Source: Ulota crispa (taxonomy: Eukaryota > Streptophyta > Bryopsida > Orthotrichales > Orthotrichaceae). Taken from it: a DNA stretch of 64,000 bases. Numbering within the stretch: the first letter of the stretch is position 1; every line of letters begins with the position of its first letter. The translations under genes and the position numbers were made by a program. A model generated the notes under the pieces. The model made no database searches. It was not told the DNA's origin and worked only from the letters and a program-made list of their open reading frames with translations. This document shows positions 13,021 to 27,100 of the stretch, piece by piece. The DNA lies in NCBI GenBank assembly GCA_963920765.1, contig OY987247.1, positions 9,954,471 through 10,018,470 of the forward strand, written 5' to 3'.

Positions 13021-16000
13021 AACCTAAATTTGGTAGTTGGTATGTTTTCTCAAGATATTTACAGCTTAAAAACCTTTTTGTATGATTAGTGTTTCATACA
13101 ATGGATGAATTCATGATCAAAACATGGCCGATATGGCTTGACAAGCTAAATTTGCAGTATTTAATTTGGTGATTTTGCATTTAGATTTGTATAGTTGTGC
13201 CTTCTATACTTTGACATGTTTATTACTTTATTATAGTGCAATTATTTACTAAAAATAAAATTATAGTGCCATTGTTTAAGCCAAAAATGCTTTATTCAAT
13301 GCCACAACTTCAATATGAATTTCTTTCTATAGTGCCATTATTTCACTCTTGCACAATGTAAAAATTGCCAAATGTGTCCTAGAACTTCATTTTTGTTGCC
13401 ACTTTTTCCACCCAAAAAATCCAACATAGCCATTCAAAAACCATAGATTTTAGCATTTTTGCCTTTAGGCAGATTCACCCAATCTCAAAAAAAAAAAGGC
13501 TGGTAGAGATATGTCCATTTTTTCCTAATTTGTTGCCCATATTTTATTTTATTTTCTATGCTTGAATTTCCCTTTATCCACACATTTAGACTTGACAAAC
13601 ATCAAAATTTGCTTTCAAGTAATTTTCATGGTATTGCTCTACTTTCTTTTTGTAAAATCTCTTGTTCATTAAGATTAAACTCTAACTTGATTTTAGATCC
13701 AATGTCCTATTGGTTAGATGAAGAGATGCACAACAAAAGTCACTTGTTGTGTGATTATGCACTTTCAAAATGACTCCAAAACTTTATTTTTTGTTTGATG
13801 ACATTTTTTACCCATGTTTGTAATTAACCAAGGTTGCTAATGAAATTATTTTGCATGAACAAAAAGAAGTATGAAAAATTGTGTTGGTTTATTTCTTTTT
13901 TTCTAATTTGTAATAAAACCATCCCACTATTGAATTTTGAATTACATGATTTTAATTTTTTTGACCATTAATTCATTGTAATAATGAATTTAATAATTGG
14001 TCATATAGAGTGCAATTTTTGATTATATGAGGTGCTTTAATTAGCATTGAACATGCATATATAAAACCTTTGAATTAAAAAACACAATAAATAATGATTC
14101 AAATTGGAGGTTGATTACATTCAATTTTCATTGTGACATTTATTGCAATTTTGTGTTTGACATTTTTGAATCTTATAATGCAATGTAATTCATTTTTTAA
14201 ATGTTTTTCTTTTTTAAAGAAAAAAAACATGTCAAAGTGCTAATTTCATCAAAAAAAATTAGAGATGTTTACCAAAAAAATAACACTAGATTTTGAATTA
14301 AGCAACAACTTAATTTTTGTAAACTTTTGTTAAACTTTTGCATTTGTATGTTGAATACATATTTTGCAAAGCATAGGCCAATTGGTTTAAAATAAAGACT
14401 TAATAGTGGAATTCTTAAAAAATCAATTTGTTGGTATGAATTTTTTGTATTGAAGTGCTAGTTTCAAGTTTTTGAATATTTTGAATGGGTGAGTTCAGTT
14501 GCATTTAAAATTTGTAACTAATCAATACAAATTGCTCTAAATTTGACAAATCATGGATATTGAATTTCAAAAATGTGTCTCATAATGTTTAGATGTCATA
14601 TTGTGAAGTTGGTGTATAGCAACACATTGTCCCGCTTTGTTACTTTGTTGAAATTTGCAATAATTAATGTCAATGCGTGTCTAAGCTAGCTTGCTTTGTT
14701 GCTTTCCAAAATTTCTCACATTTTTTGTTTTCTCTACTTTGTTTTGCATGAATTATTTGCATGAGCTTCTCAGATTCTTTGCTATGACTTTCCTTGTTCT
14801 TGTGGCACTTTCTTCTATCTTACTTAAGCTTAAATCTTATAATTTTCTTGTTTTCTTGCCACTTTTTGCTTTTTTGTTGCCTTGACAAATATTGTAGTGA
14901 TATAGTCATTTGAGGTCATCAAAGTTGAGTTTGAGTAATCAATCAACTGCTCTTGAATTTGTGGATGACTTTGCGTGGGACATTGCATTTGTGTCAATAA
15001 GAATAAGTTTGAGAGACTTATTACACATGTATCTTCTTCTTTAAAGTTGGTGTCAACACCAAATTGAGATCTTCATTCTAAGCTACTCTCAACAAAATAT
15101 TGCAATTGTGACTCCAAAATTTTATTATAAAGGGGATCTTGAGTTACAAAGATGAATATTTTATGATATGCATTTGCTGCAAAAATCAATACTACAAAAA
15201 TTGGTTTATCCTAGTGCTTATTGTTGACAATGTTTTTTAGAGATCGTGCATAGCAAGTATTGGAGTTGAAATGCTCATTTATAGCAAAAATATCAAGTGG
15301 CCAAATGTTGGTTGTGGCAAGTTCCTTGGTAACTTATGCTATTATATATGTTTTTTTTTCAATTTTAAAGACATCCATGCTGCAACGCTTTCTTTTTTTG
15401 CATTGTTTCCTTTGATTTTTGCAACCTGCTTATTTCTACATGCTAAAAATGCTACTTTAAGTAATTTTAAATTACTAACATCTAGTCATTACAATCTGTA
15501 ACTTGTGTGGCTAGATAATGTGATAATGTCAAAGCTTCTTATTGTAGTTTTTTGGACCACTTTAAGCATCACATGAGATCCATAGCCAACTAAAAGTAGT
15601 AAATATTTAATTTTTTATAAGATTTCATACCTTTATATAACAATGGTTATGAAGTGCAAAATTCAAGCAAAGTATAAGAATGAAATCATCTAACCAACCA
15701 CTTGATTGCATTGTCATGCAAGATTGAGATTTATATCTAGCAATGTGATTTTTAAATTTGAGCTTATCTTTGAAAATATAAAAATTTGGAGTATATTTGT
15801 CTATTGTGTTTACACTTAAGAAGGATGTGAGGTAGTGCTCTTTGTTTGTTGATATTATTGTATGAATAAACTTGCTATTTCTTTATGCAAGAATAAGTTT
15901 TTTTTTTTTTTTTTCTAGTTTGTGTTTTTAATTTATTAGCATTCTAGATATAATTTAACAAACATCCATGGCCCTTATATGTTCTTTTCAAATTCTTGTA

Positions 16001-16500
16001 CAATGAAGTTACATTAATAGGATTCAATCTCCTTGCACACAGTTTTTTTATGCATTGTGCAAATTCCAACTTAGTTATAGATGGGAGGTTCGAGACCACT
16101 TAAGTCAACCACGTTTAGGAATACCTTCTTTGTAGAACGCCCATCATTCTTGAATTATCTTTGTAATTTTTGTCTACATCTCTACGATTGAAATAGGATG
16201 TGCAAGATCTTGTATTTCAAACATCCACTTTACAAATGCAAGTTTTTTTTTTCACAACAAGAACCTCTTATAACCAATTCTATTGTTGTAGAGTTTTTTC
16301 ATACATGTGATCTTGTAGAAATGACACTATGATTTTGAAGTTTCTATTTGCAATTTTTACCTTGCTGCTAGCTTGTATTGCAGCCAATGTGGCTACAAGC
16401 TATCCATTGCTTCAAGTCTTGATGCTCCTTCAACATCAAATCTGACTTCTACATAAGGGCGTGTTTGGTTTGGCACACCTCTATAGCACATTGAAGGAGC
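13021..16500. other. AT-rich intergenic stretch, no feature recognised
   Basis: Low-complexity AT-rich DNA with homopolymer runs, including a run of more than 15 T at about 15898. Short open frames are not supported by motifs or splice sites. A GGGCGTGTTTGGTT motif at about 16456 resembles termini of some plant DNA transposons, but no inverted partner was found. Confidence 0.4.
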
Positions 16501-17582
16501 TATTTTGGTCTTGTTATTAGGCTTGTTGTAGTTATTAAATCACCAATAGTATTACCGTTGAATTGCTTGCCTTTTATCTATTAACATTGAGATTTGGATA
16601 AACAAATCCGTTGTACTTAAATGGCTTGCCTTTTTTTTTGTCAATGTCAAGACTTGGGTGAGCAGGTCCAGTATAGTTGATGTCAATTGCAAAAGTATTG
16701 TGTATTGAACCTTGACTTCCTTAGAAGCTTGACTGCTGAAAGCCAGATTGCCACCCATGCAAATTATATTGGATTAGGCTAGATAAATTAATTAACATGA
16801 AATTAGCAACGCCCTCTTGATTTTTTCCACGTTTACAATATGAAAATCATTTGCTACCATGAAGAAGTTTAGTATGCTTACAATTCAAGCGCCCGTGATT
16901 TTGCCACGTTTGCCTTTCATATTGTTGGTCACATTCTTTCATTGCAGTCAACATGTTCTCTAATCTTTTACAGATTTGCAATTCTCTTAAGCTTGTATTC
17001 AATACATTAGTTCTCTAAGTGTGGATTGAATGAATTGATTGCACTTGAAAACTTTTACAAATCCACCTTATTCTGATTCTTTGAGATTAAATGTAATGTC
17101 ATATGTATCAAGTTCATTTTAATCACAGGATTCTCCCAAAATTATTGTAGTGAACTCTATATCTCTTGGAAGTTGCCATCGTATATTCTAGAGATTGCAA
17201 ACCTAAATATATCAATTACCCCCAAAACCACAAGGCACCATGCACAATCAACTCCCCCTTTCCTCCAAACCACCTTCTTATTTTATTTAAGAGCAAAATT
17301 ACTTTATTCACCTTTATCTATTGATCCTACTTCCAAGCTAACTATTACTTAATTTTGTCACAATTATCATCTATCACCATTATTTTTCATACTTTTTAAA
17401 AAAGGGACAAAAAATAGCAATTATAGATTGTAGTATAGGTGATACCTATGGGGGCAATCATGCTTATGAATGTTGTTATATTATCAAGCACTAGAAATAA
17501 CTTTGAAAATGACTATTTCATGATATACCAATTCCTATTGGACTATGCATGTTACATACAATTTTCCAACAATAGAGCACAA

Positions 17583-17998
17583 CCGTGGTTTCTTTTTGGG
17601 CAATTTACGGCCCAATTGCCTCAAAAAAAATTGAGCTTCATGCCTATAGTTAAAAATGAGGGAAATTTTTCAAAAAATGCCAATTGCAATAACAAAAATT
17701 GCATTGCAGCCTAGGCTTTCATAAAATTCTCATCCGATTGAAAATTGATGCCATCATTTTAAAATTATTTGAGGTATTGTCTAATCCAAATCCATGCAAT
17801 AATTAAGTAATGCTAGTGGTTAATTGAATATTTCAAAAAAAGGGCAATGAATACTTTTTGCCTACAAAATAAATTCATGATGCTACAAAAATCCATGCAT
17901 AGGAGCCACCTTCAACTCTAACTAAAATAGGATGGAGCCTATAAGTTACAAACCATTTTCAAACAATGCCACATAGCCATTGGTCAGAAAATTAAAAA
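17583..17998 (+). repeat. Dispersed repeat, copy 1 (holds the empty site for the element at 38151)
   Basis: Starting from GGCCCAATTGCCTC, this block matches 38824-39210 in the same orientation over about 390 bp with many substitutions. Shared landmarks include GAGCTTCATGCCTATAG, ATTTGAGGT, AAAAATCCATGCATAGG and CACAGCCATTGGTC-like ends. Just left of the shared block the sequence TTTTTGGGCAATTTAC corresponds to the left flank of the TTAA element at 38151. The repeat class is unknown. Confidence 0.75.
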
Positions 17999-18849
17999 CA
18001 AAACCCCAAGCACAACATTCAAGCCAATTAACTGAATAATGTGAGCTATTTAGATTTGTTGTTCAATTTCTACAAAAAAATGGCTATTTAAAGCAAATTC
18101 GTTTGCAACTAAAGACCTCTTTACAATGGTGACCATGACCAAAGCATTTAGAGCATTGTGATTGGAAGAGAAGGAGATAGTCCAAGTTTGCTTTACACTA
18201 GCCTCAAAATTAAAGAGTGATCTAGGCGCAAAATGGATGACAAAATGATATGGAATACTAGGTGTCATAAATTGAATAAGGTTCATGGTCACTAGATTTT
18301 GTGTAGAGTCACTCTCAAGAAGTTCTATGGCTAGATTTTAGGGTGACCAAGCCATTCCAAATTTTTTGATTGGTTTACTTTTGTCAAATTTTAATGCTAT
18401 TTACTATTGTGGATATTGTTTTACTATTGTTTTATTGCTATGAGCATAGTTTTTATTGTTGTGAATATAATTTTTTTTACTAAAATATTTTTTCACTACA
18501 ACAAGTGCATTTTGATTGTAGTAATTCCAATTTTATTGCAATACTTAAGATTTATTGAAGTGTTTATTATAACAAATGAATTTTCCTTAATATCATGTTT
18601 TCTTACAAGTAATTCTATTGAAAAAACATACCAGAACAATCCTTGTAAAAATACATACAAACAACATAATGTCATATTAGGTAAATTGGGAAAAACAAAG
18701 GTACCATTTTGTACTCCACCTCAAACCCAAAAAGTTACATCAAACCAAATTCAAAAGTTTCAAATTAAATATGAGCCACTAAGATTTTTTCCCTCACAAA
18801 TTCCTCCTCTCAAGTGAGGATACGTGTACCCAAAAAAAACGGTGGAGCT

Positions 18850-18873
18850 CGGTTTGGGGTGATTACCCCAAAC
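18850..18873. other. Perfect hairpin GGTTTGGGGT / ACCCCAAACC
   Basis: Two perfectly complementary 10-bp arms with a GATT loop, in otherwise AT-rich DNA. No neighbouring gene is recognised. It could form a stem in a transcript or be a foldback remnant. Confidence 0.7.
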
Positions 18874-19193
18874 CTTCAGTGGTCCCAAAATGAACATTTT
18901 GACCCAATTTAATGAATATTGCGATACATGGTCATTTACTTTGTACAAAAGTTTTACAGCCCCCTTAGTCTTCTCTTTTATTTCTTGACATCTAAATTTT
19001 TAAAATTTTATTAAAAGATGAGGAAGAAGAAAGGAGAAAGTAGAAATAGGAAAACAAGGAAATAAAACAAAATAAATGATCATATCTCCAAGGGACTAGT
19101 CACTATTAGAGGTGACCAATGGATGAGAAAATCAATTCTTTGTCACGAGTCTTGACCAAGAGCTGTGACCAATAGATAAACATGGACTGGCTC

Positions 19194-19427
19194 TAAGGTA
19201 GGTATACCCAATCCCAATCATGAACCTAATGCCGTCACTATGTACATAAAGTATTCATTTAGAACTCAAATCTAGGTACCCCATAGATAGCTTATCTTTT
19301 GTGTCACAAAACACAAGCTGTCTATGGCACCCCTAGATTTGAGTTCTAAAATGAACACCATATGTGCTTAGTGACAACATTAGATTCATGATTAGATTCA
19401 TGATGGAGAAGGGATATACCTACTTTA
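19194..19427. mobile_element. Foldback element, AAGGTAGG family, copy 1
   Basis: A nearly palindromic unit of about 234 bp. The left end TAAGGTAGGTATACCCAAT pairs with a right end that reads TAAAGTAGGTATATCCC when reverse complemented. Inner arms containing AGAACTCAAATCTAG and CTAGATTTGAGTTCT also pair. The terminus and the inner CATGAACCTAATGCCG sequence match the element at 33665, which defines a family. Confidence 0.7.
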
Positions 19428-19790
19428 GTGTAAAGAGGCTCTAAATTGACAGAGTAGAAGTCTGCATATAAGGTGGGACCACCCATTCCCAATTCATTTA
19501 AGCTCCTACAAGATAACACATTAGAGCAACAATGAGGCACAAATTATCTTTGGTGACTTCATACAAAATATTGCCGACACAAATTTTCTTTGGTGACTTC
19601 ATACAAAATATTGTCGACACAAATTCTTTTGGAATTTTTCATGCAAAATTGAGTTATATACAAATTTTGAAGTGCATAAAGTGTTCTAAACCCATACACA
19701 ATCACTAGACTCTCTTAATCCTGATCATAGCCAAAATACTCTTGCTCACTACTTCCTACTTTCTTTTGAGACACATGTTGTGACCTTATT

Positions 19791-20170
19791 CATCTCTTAA
19801 AGGACCGTTGGGTGGTTGTGGCTTGCCCAAACTATAGCTTCAACAGCATTTATATTGAAGCTTCAACAATGTTTTGGTTGATGGGCACCAATGGTATTAC
19901 TTCTAAAAATTTCAAAAGTCAATAGCGCATGCCAATCTCATGAAAATTGCAATAAGGGCAACTTGGGACCCAACACCATGATCTTGAATTTTCTCACAAT
20001 TTGGGTTACCTAAAAATATGAGTATATTTGATAAGATTGTTATTTGCCTTCTATGATGGATCATGTGTTTACAATCACTTTCGAAAAAAACAAATGAAAA
20101 ATGATTTTTTTCTGTTGTCCAAATTGTTTTTTCAGGGCCAGAGGACAAAAAACGTCCTCATAAGCATTTA
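19791..20170. mobile_element. Degraded relative of the 51818-52168 TTAA element
   Basis: A left end of CTCTTAAAGGACCG is followed by a block at about 19945-20090 that matches 51936-52080: GGGCAACTTGGGAC, CACAATTTGGGTTACC and ACAATCACTTTCGAAA. The far end contains GAGGACAAAAAACGTCCTC, which reads inverted relative to the other copy. The terminal TTAA is lost at both ends. Confidence 0.5.
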
Positions 20171-20225
20171 GCTTAAAAAGGGAAAAAAATATGCATTCCA
20201 AGGCTTGGAAATAGGCTGGTCGGAA

Positions 20226-20306
20226 TCCAACACACCCTAGAAACCAACACACCCTAGAAGTTGGGAATAGAACCCCGGTTGGGAATGGGCGGCCCTACCT
20301 TATGCT
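20226..20306. repeat. Short direct repeat and AAGGTAGG-family terminus
   Basis: CCAACACACCCTAGAA occurs twice in a row (about 20228 and 20244). It is followed by GGTTGGGAATGGGCGG and CCTACCTTAT, a terminus like the right end of the foldback at 33665-33888. A facing terminus (AAGGTGGGACCACCCATTCC) lies at about 19471, so 19471-20306 may be a larger member of that family. Confidence 0.4.
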
Positions 20307-21157
20307 TTCAGACAACGTCCAATTCTGACATCATGCTCCTTCAAAAATCGCTCACTTATCACACAAAAATAAAGGTTCCATACCCTCGTACGCTTGCAAC
20401 CTAAATTCTTCTATTTCCAAATCTGCGCACCCCAACCCTTTTTCACCAGCGTTTCTTCCTTTCCGAGCTTGGTAGCTTGTTTTTGTACCGACTCTGAAAG
20501 TTTAGCTATGGGGATCCAGAATCTTCCCTCGAGTGAGACAAACATTAAGAAATGACTTGAACATTAACTGGCATATGAGAAACAAAAATCAAGGGTGGAC
20601 CAACAATGAACACCGATCACTCTTCGCATCAAATGGAACATCTGCAGAGTCAATACCAATTGACATTGAATAGAATGTAAATTTTTTACAAGGACTTGCG
20701 ACGGGATCGATGACTTTCACGAACCTCACTATTCTACGCACAAGAAATGAAGGAGACCCTCGGGTTGCTCCGGAAAGCCCCCAAGGTGGAAATTGGGTAC
20801 TTTCCATCACCACATACTACAATGAGTCAATAATAAATCAAGGTCAACAGACGCAACGAGGGCCAGGTTCACTAGAAAGTGAAACCTCATGCCATAAATT
20901 ACAATCAACCTAAATAAATTTGAAGAGGTTGAGACGGACTTTGGTGCAAGTCTTGGACAGCATCTAAGAGCAGAAAAGAAGCATCACCTTGCTCGTCCAG
21001 CGGTCGAAACCATGTCTTGTAAGATGCGATTGTCTTCGGAAGTCAAGCTTCATGGCTTCGGGCAGATTCGTTAGTCTTCGGATGAGATTATACCCCGTCG
21101 GCACATATCCAAGGTCATTTTCTAGATCGGTGATTCTATGGCTAAGCGCTCAATTAC
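20307..21157. other. 3' flank of gene A
   Basis: Composition becomes less AT-rich than in the preceding 7 kb. Open frames on both strands here lack recognisable motifs. The stretch probably contains the 3' UTR of gene A, but no clear polyadenylation signal was fixed. An additional unrecognised 3' exon cannot be excluded. Confidence 0.35.
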
Positions 21158-24100
21158 TCATCGCTCCTGCAGAGGTATGGAGCCTTCCTGTAATGGCTTG
21201 TCCATCCTCTTGGCAGCTTTCCTCCACTTCAGAGAGCAGGCTTTCAATGTCGCTCGCAGACCATGTTTATGATGTAAACCGTCTTTGATGTCTAATGACA
21301 GAGCGAACCCCTCCGGATTCCCAGTGCTATATCTCTCCCATTCTCCATATTCAACAACACCGGTATCGTCGGATGCTGACTTCTTGTGAAACGCAGACAT
21401 CTGATTAGAAAAGGGTTCTTCCTTCACGGACCTGCTGTGCGGAGAATTCATAGTTATCGAAGAATCTCTATACCAATCTACTCCACCCTTGGGCCTTATT
21501 CCGCCTTCAGGCCAGTTCCTGACAGATTCGGGAATGACCAAGCCAGAGGTTGTTCCAGTCGCTGACCCTGGCTGCTCATCCAGACTTCCATCTTTCAGCT
21601 TGAAATCTTCTAAGGACTTCAGGGCATTTCTCAGGTCGTGCCTGTGCTCACTTCGAACCGAGACTTCTGCACCAGTTTCCTCGTCCACGTGTTTGACATT
21701 CAATTTCCGCATTATTCCATTCAGCCGGCATTTGAAACCTTCTGCGCATTCCTTCTTGTGAAAGTCCTGCATACAGTAGGCGATTAACTTCAGTACTAAT
21801 CCTTTTCTATGTTAATTGCTTGGAACTGAGGCATTCCAGCTCTGTTCTCGACACTCGGTAATAAAACGCATCCAAGCACAGACATGGCAGAAAAGTTTAC
21901 GTTTTTTTCTCACAGAGGGGTAAACAACAGCGAGAACTTACATTTTCCCTGACTTCTTCCATTTCTACGCTCCCTCGCAAAGCAGCCATGCTTAGAGCTG
22001 ACATGGCAGGTGACAGGGGAGGTTGGTCATTGTCAGGGCTACTAGATGATTGTACCGCGCAGTCTGTGCTCAATCGCGGGCACTCGTCGTCAAGCAAGAC
22101 GTGCAACCACTTGTCGATGTTGGACTTCCCGATTTCTCTTATCTTTTCATCATCTGGATTAGTGTGGTCAAGAGCTGCAGTTTCAGCACTCTTGATCTCA
22201 TCTTCATGAGTGCTATTGACCTGACAACCAAGAGAACAGTCATTACTCTAGTAAGCCGAATCTAGCTCAAGAATTGCACTAGTATTCTAGCGCTGCATCG
22301 CTGCAGAAGGATAGTTATAAAGACTACACTACGTACACTTACAATCTGTACTAAAAATTTCAGCGTCAAATTAAACTACAATAGTTAAACGGATATGATG
22401 GGAGAAAAACTGTACCTCTTGCATCAATTCATTGACGCCTCTTTTCTTTTCCTCCCGTAACCCAGACGCTTCTACCTCATTAATCTCTTGCACAGAGTCG
22501 CGAGGCTTGCTATCTTCTGCAACAACCAATGGCGACATTGTGATCTCGAGCGGAGTAATACTCCGACAACCTGGCACTCTGGTGTTGCTTTCCTCACTGT
22601 TGTCCTTGATGTGATCTTTATCGTGCATTCCGCGTGTTACGCTGACATCCAAAGGAACAGAATGCTCTTCAGCCTTCGTGGGTTCATCAAGGGTAGTAAC
22701 TTGCATAGACTTATCTGCAGCCAAACCCAGTGCCATAGGGTCAGTATATACAGTCTGAAGTGTAAAATAAAATAATCTAAACAGATTAAGTAACAAAAAT
22801 CTGAGGAGTCTACAGAATTTCAAGTCTAAACTCTACGAATTGCAAACTGAGGGTCAACCCCTGCTACTATGCTTGATCTAGGATAAGGCAAGTAGGAGAA
22901 AACTTCAAAAATACAGCTAAAGGTATTGGATAAACAACCTTCTTCCTCATCCTCAATATTGCTTTGAATTTGACAATTAGCCTCAAGCTCCTTTCCAAAT
23001 TGTCGGCGAGGTACTGCTTGTTTAGTCGGCTGCCCAGTAGTACCACCTGTCGAGGTGGCTTTCCTCTTGGCTCCTTCTCTCAGCAGTTTTTCTGGAAAAA
23101 AAAGCAAGCTTTCTGGGTCAGACTCTGCTCAAATCAATTTACAAGTTCTGTTTTTCTGAACTCGCAGATCCTGGAGCAGGTGGTTGAACTTGAGCCCGTG
23201 CATGAATTTTGTAGATCCTGCTCCCGAGATTCTTCAGGAGACAGCGATGCTGACGAATCGTCTTAAAAGGAGGACTTAACAGCTAGCACAAACAAACACA
23301 CCTAGTGTTACTGCAACTCGCGTTGACTAGAAAATAAACCTATGATTAATTTCATGTTTCTATCCAGTTGTAAGTGATTGGTGTTCATAGTCATGCCACT
23401 AGGTTCAAATTCACACACGGAATCCCGTCGAGAATCCTAGAGTCGCTGCCACTGAGCTCCAGATATAAACCATGACCTACAAGATACATGACTGCTACGA
23501 AATGGTAGTGTACAGGTGCTCACCTTTTCCTTTCTCTCTGGTTTTACTGGCCTGCTGCAGAGAGTCCTTCTCTAAAAATGAGCATTCCAGAGATTTCCCG
23601 CTCTGTGACCGCAAACTCAGAGAATCATCATCTTCTATCTCGTCATCAGTGTTTTGCATCAACATTTCTCCGTGAGGGAACCCTTTTTCGGGTGTCACGA
23701 CTTGTCCATCATTTGTGGTAACCAGCGACAAGCAACTACTTACATCAACAATATCCCGTCCTTTCAATGGTTTCTTCTGGGTGATCTCATCAGATTCTGG
23801 CTTGACTAAGGCAGCAAGGGCCTCTCTCTGAGAATACCGCTGAAGGAGGTCTTTCTCAGCCGCTTCGCATGTCATCTTTTGGCAATCAAGGCGTGCCATA
23901 AGGGCATTGCATGCAGCTTGATTGAGACGAGCTTGCTCTTTGTAGGAAATACTCCTGCAATCAACACAGAGTAACGATCAACTTTATGAAAATGACGTTC
24001 TCGCAGTACTAAACACCCAAACCATCTTGGAAGCGAATGAAGTACTGTATCCTGCAGAAGGCCTGTTCCGGAGTATTATAATTAACCCCTGAACACCCAA

Positions 24101-27100
24101 GGCACCATGTTTTGGTGTAGAATGGGAAATCAAAACTTGGAAAAGCTGTTTCACTTAGCATTTTCGTGAATCACTTTGTAGGGCTACTTTTAAACCACAA
24201 AACTTGAAAATCAAGTTTGGAGAGAATGCGTGATTTTTTATTGTAGGTGAGAGCAAAGGGTCCAGTGCAAATCTACATTGTTCAGTCGTAGGAGCTCTTG
24301 GAGATAAATCTTATACACACACTATCTTTAACAACATCATATTGCAAATTCATTAAAATGCATTGTAGATGGGGTAAATAGTTTACAGTAGTACATGCTA
24401 CTTACTTCAACCTCATTTTACATGATCATAAGTTTAGATTTTATATGTAAAAAAAGAATTAAAGATTTCAAATTACTTCCAAATTATCAATTCCCTCTTG
24501 TCAAACACTATTAACTTTCAATTCATATGTGATATTGTTGAGTCTTCTGTTCTTGTGTGAAGTACAACATGTCTGAGTTAAGATCCCATGGTTTTCATTC
24601 AGAATTTTTGTTGAAGCTTATATAACACTTGGCTTCTATTTGTCATTGAATGTAGACTAATAAATACCAAGGTCTTGAGCACTTAGGGATTAATAAGCAA
24701 TCGCGCATTCACTTACTGCAGCATACGACCAATACCTAACCTTGAATTCAAAGAATAATCCATATACGAATTAATCTCGGGGAGGTGAGAGGGTCGGAGT
24801 TCTTACTGATGCATAGTATCTCGGATCATACGCTCTAGGCACAATCGATACGAAGATTGAGTTTCGGCCCATCGTCTCTGCTTTTCCACCTTCTGCTTGT
24901 GTTTCGATAAGTTACTCTCGAGCTCTGAGATAGCCACTCTCTCCTTCTCATTCTGTGCTTTCAAAGTTCGAACTGTCTCTTCGAGCTGAGAAACCTCTAG
25001 CTCTTTCTCTCTCCTGCCTTCTTCTCTCATTTTCTTCAGTCGCAGTTCCTATAACCCATCGAATTAAATCAGTCGGTAAAACGTCCATGTGAACATCATT
25101 TAGAGTACAGAATGAGAAAACTTAACGTACTAGCCACCCAATTCTTCACCTGGTTCATTTCAAAGGATATCTCAAAGTACATCCGTCCCGACATTTCACA
25201 GGCAAGACTTACGCAAAATGTAAAACGAACGATACCTTTTGCATGGTATTTGATACAATTGAGTGCTTGTCGTAGTCATGAAGACCGCCGGCAGCAGAAG
25301 CACTCGCGTTGTTCTCCTTTCCAAAGTCTCTCATGACTCGATACTGTTCACAGATTACAAACGACAGAGACATTAGTTCTACTTCTTATAATCGGAAAAG
25401 ACTCGTACATTCATGCAACATCTTGAAGATGACCCAATTACGGTCACATTATTCAGCATCGAGCACGGTAGAGCTTAGCCAATTGGATGCATCCTCACTG
25501 ATCTATCAGTTCTGGTAATCCAAACATTCGATACTACTTCGAATCAGGCATCGAGTAGCACAGTATAATGCTGCTCACTGGCTGTTGTCATCACATGACT
25601 GCATTCTGTGATTCATCTTCTCAGCTCATATATAGTTAGTATGGAGGCTGCAGGATATTATGTATGCTGTGAGCACCTTCTCCTTAATTTGAGCTATAGT
25701 GCGGTTGACAAGCACTGGTTCATGTTCCTTGATCTCCTTCCAGCTGCCTGGTCCATACTTTTGCAAACCTCTTTTTAATCCATCCTCTTCTTCAACGCTC
25801 CACCGCTGTCGGTTAGATGCTTCTGTAGTTTAAAATAATTTCCACTTATTAGTCTAGTTAGTAACGCGATGATCACAATCCATATATAACCAAAGCCAAG
25901 TAACTATGAAACACGATGCAGTCTTCTGACTATTCTGTATTCATCACAGGCGGTGAGCTGGACCAATATTACATCTGAGTTGGTACATGCTAATTTGGCG
26001 GTGGATTTCAAGCTAAGATTTAACACTTGATTGTTAAGATCATATTGCTAAACCAAAATCTACAGGCAACAGTTTGACGATGCCGCGACCTGATGCTAAC
26101 ATTGAGAAGCGTACAATCAGGAAGGAAGACCAGAAGAAACTCTTCGGCTGTTCTATAATGGTACTTACCAGTCAATGATGCATCGAGATTAGCCAGTATT
26201 CCAGAACGAGTAGCATTTGAGATCTTAGAAATGTCCCGCTTATCCTTGCCTAGGGAGACAATGGCCGCTCCAGCCAAGCCACAGGTGATTTTCTTTCCAC
26301 GATATTGGGGCGGCCATGGTCGACAATCACCCACATGATGTCTAACAATGCTCTCGTCCTCCCCGTCTGCGAAAAACAGAGCGAAGGACCGCCGCCTGCA
26401 CGAAACAGTTCATGATACGAGGAGAAGAGTCAAATCTTTAAATTTGACAGTAGATTCATTATCCCTATGAATTAAACCTTATTGACAAGAATGATAATCC
26501 TTGAGAATTTCATCCTCGTCGTGATCTCAATTGTACCCTCAATCGCACTGGATCATTGTTCACTAAATAAATGACAAGTATGTTCAGAGGTTTAGATGAG
26601 ATAGTCCAAAGGTAAACTAGCTATGAGAAAATCCTTCACAAACAAGGCAGTGATCAGTCAAGCACATCACAACCCTTTCACCTCACCTGAATTCAGCGTT
26701 TTTTGACGCGAATGTGGACAAGAATTGGCTGATGGACACTCCATGCTGAAGGTCCCACCAAGGCACTAGGAATTCGAGCCGGTTCTTTTTACGTTGACGG
26801 GCTTGCCATTGCACTATCTGCAAGTTGCTGTGTACAGTGCGACCACCTCCTGCAATCCAATGGACAGAAGGTTAATAACTCAGAGTGAAGATTCGTTATA
26901 TGCCTTCGACAGTACATGATCAAAATTCTGCTATTAAAATAGTACAAATACGCTGTGGATAGGTTACACAGGGATGGATTAAAGAAAAGAAGAGATATGC
27001 GGTTTATCTTGCGTACGTGAATGAGGGAACCAATGATCCACCTCCCAGGATAGAGGTGACGAGGGATCGGCACTCCAATATAATACGTTGCCGTATGCGT

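Noticed and set aside
20710-21288. Plus-strand frames of 67-99 codons opposite the 3' end of gene A
   Set aside because: They overlap or abut the gene A exon and its flank and have no family match; most likely shadows.
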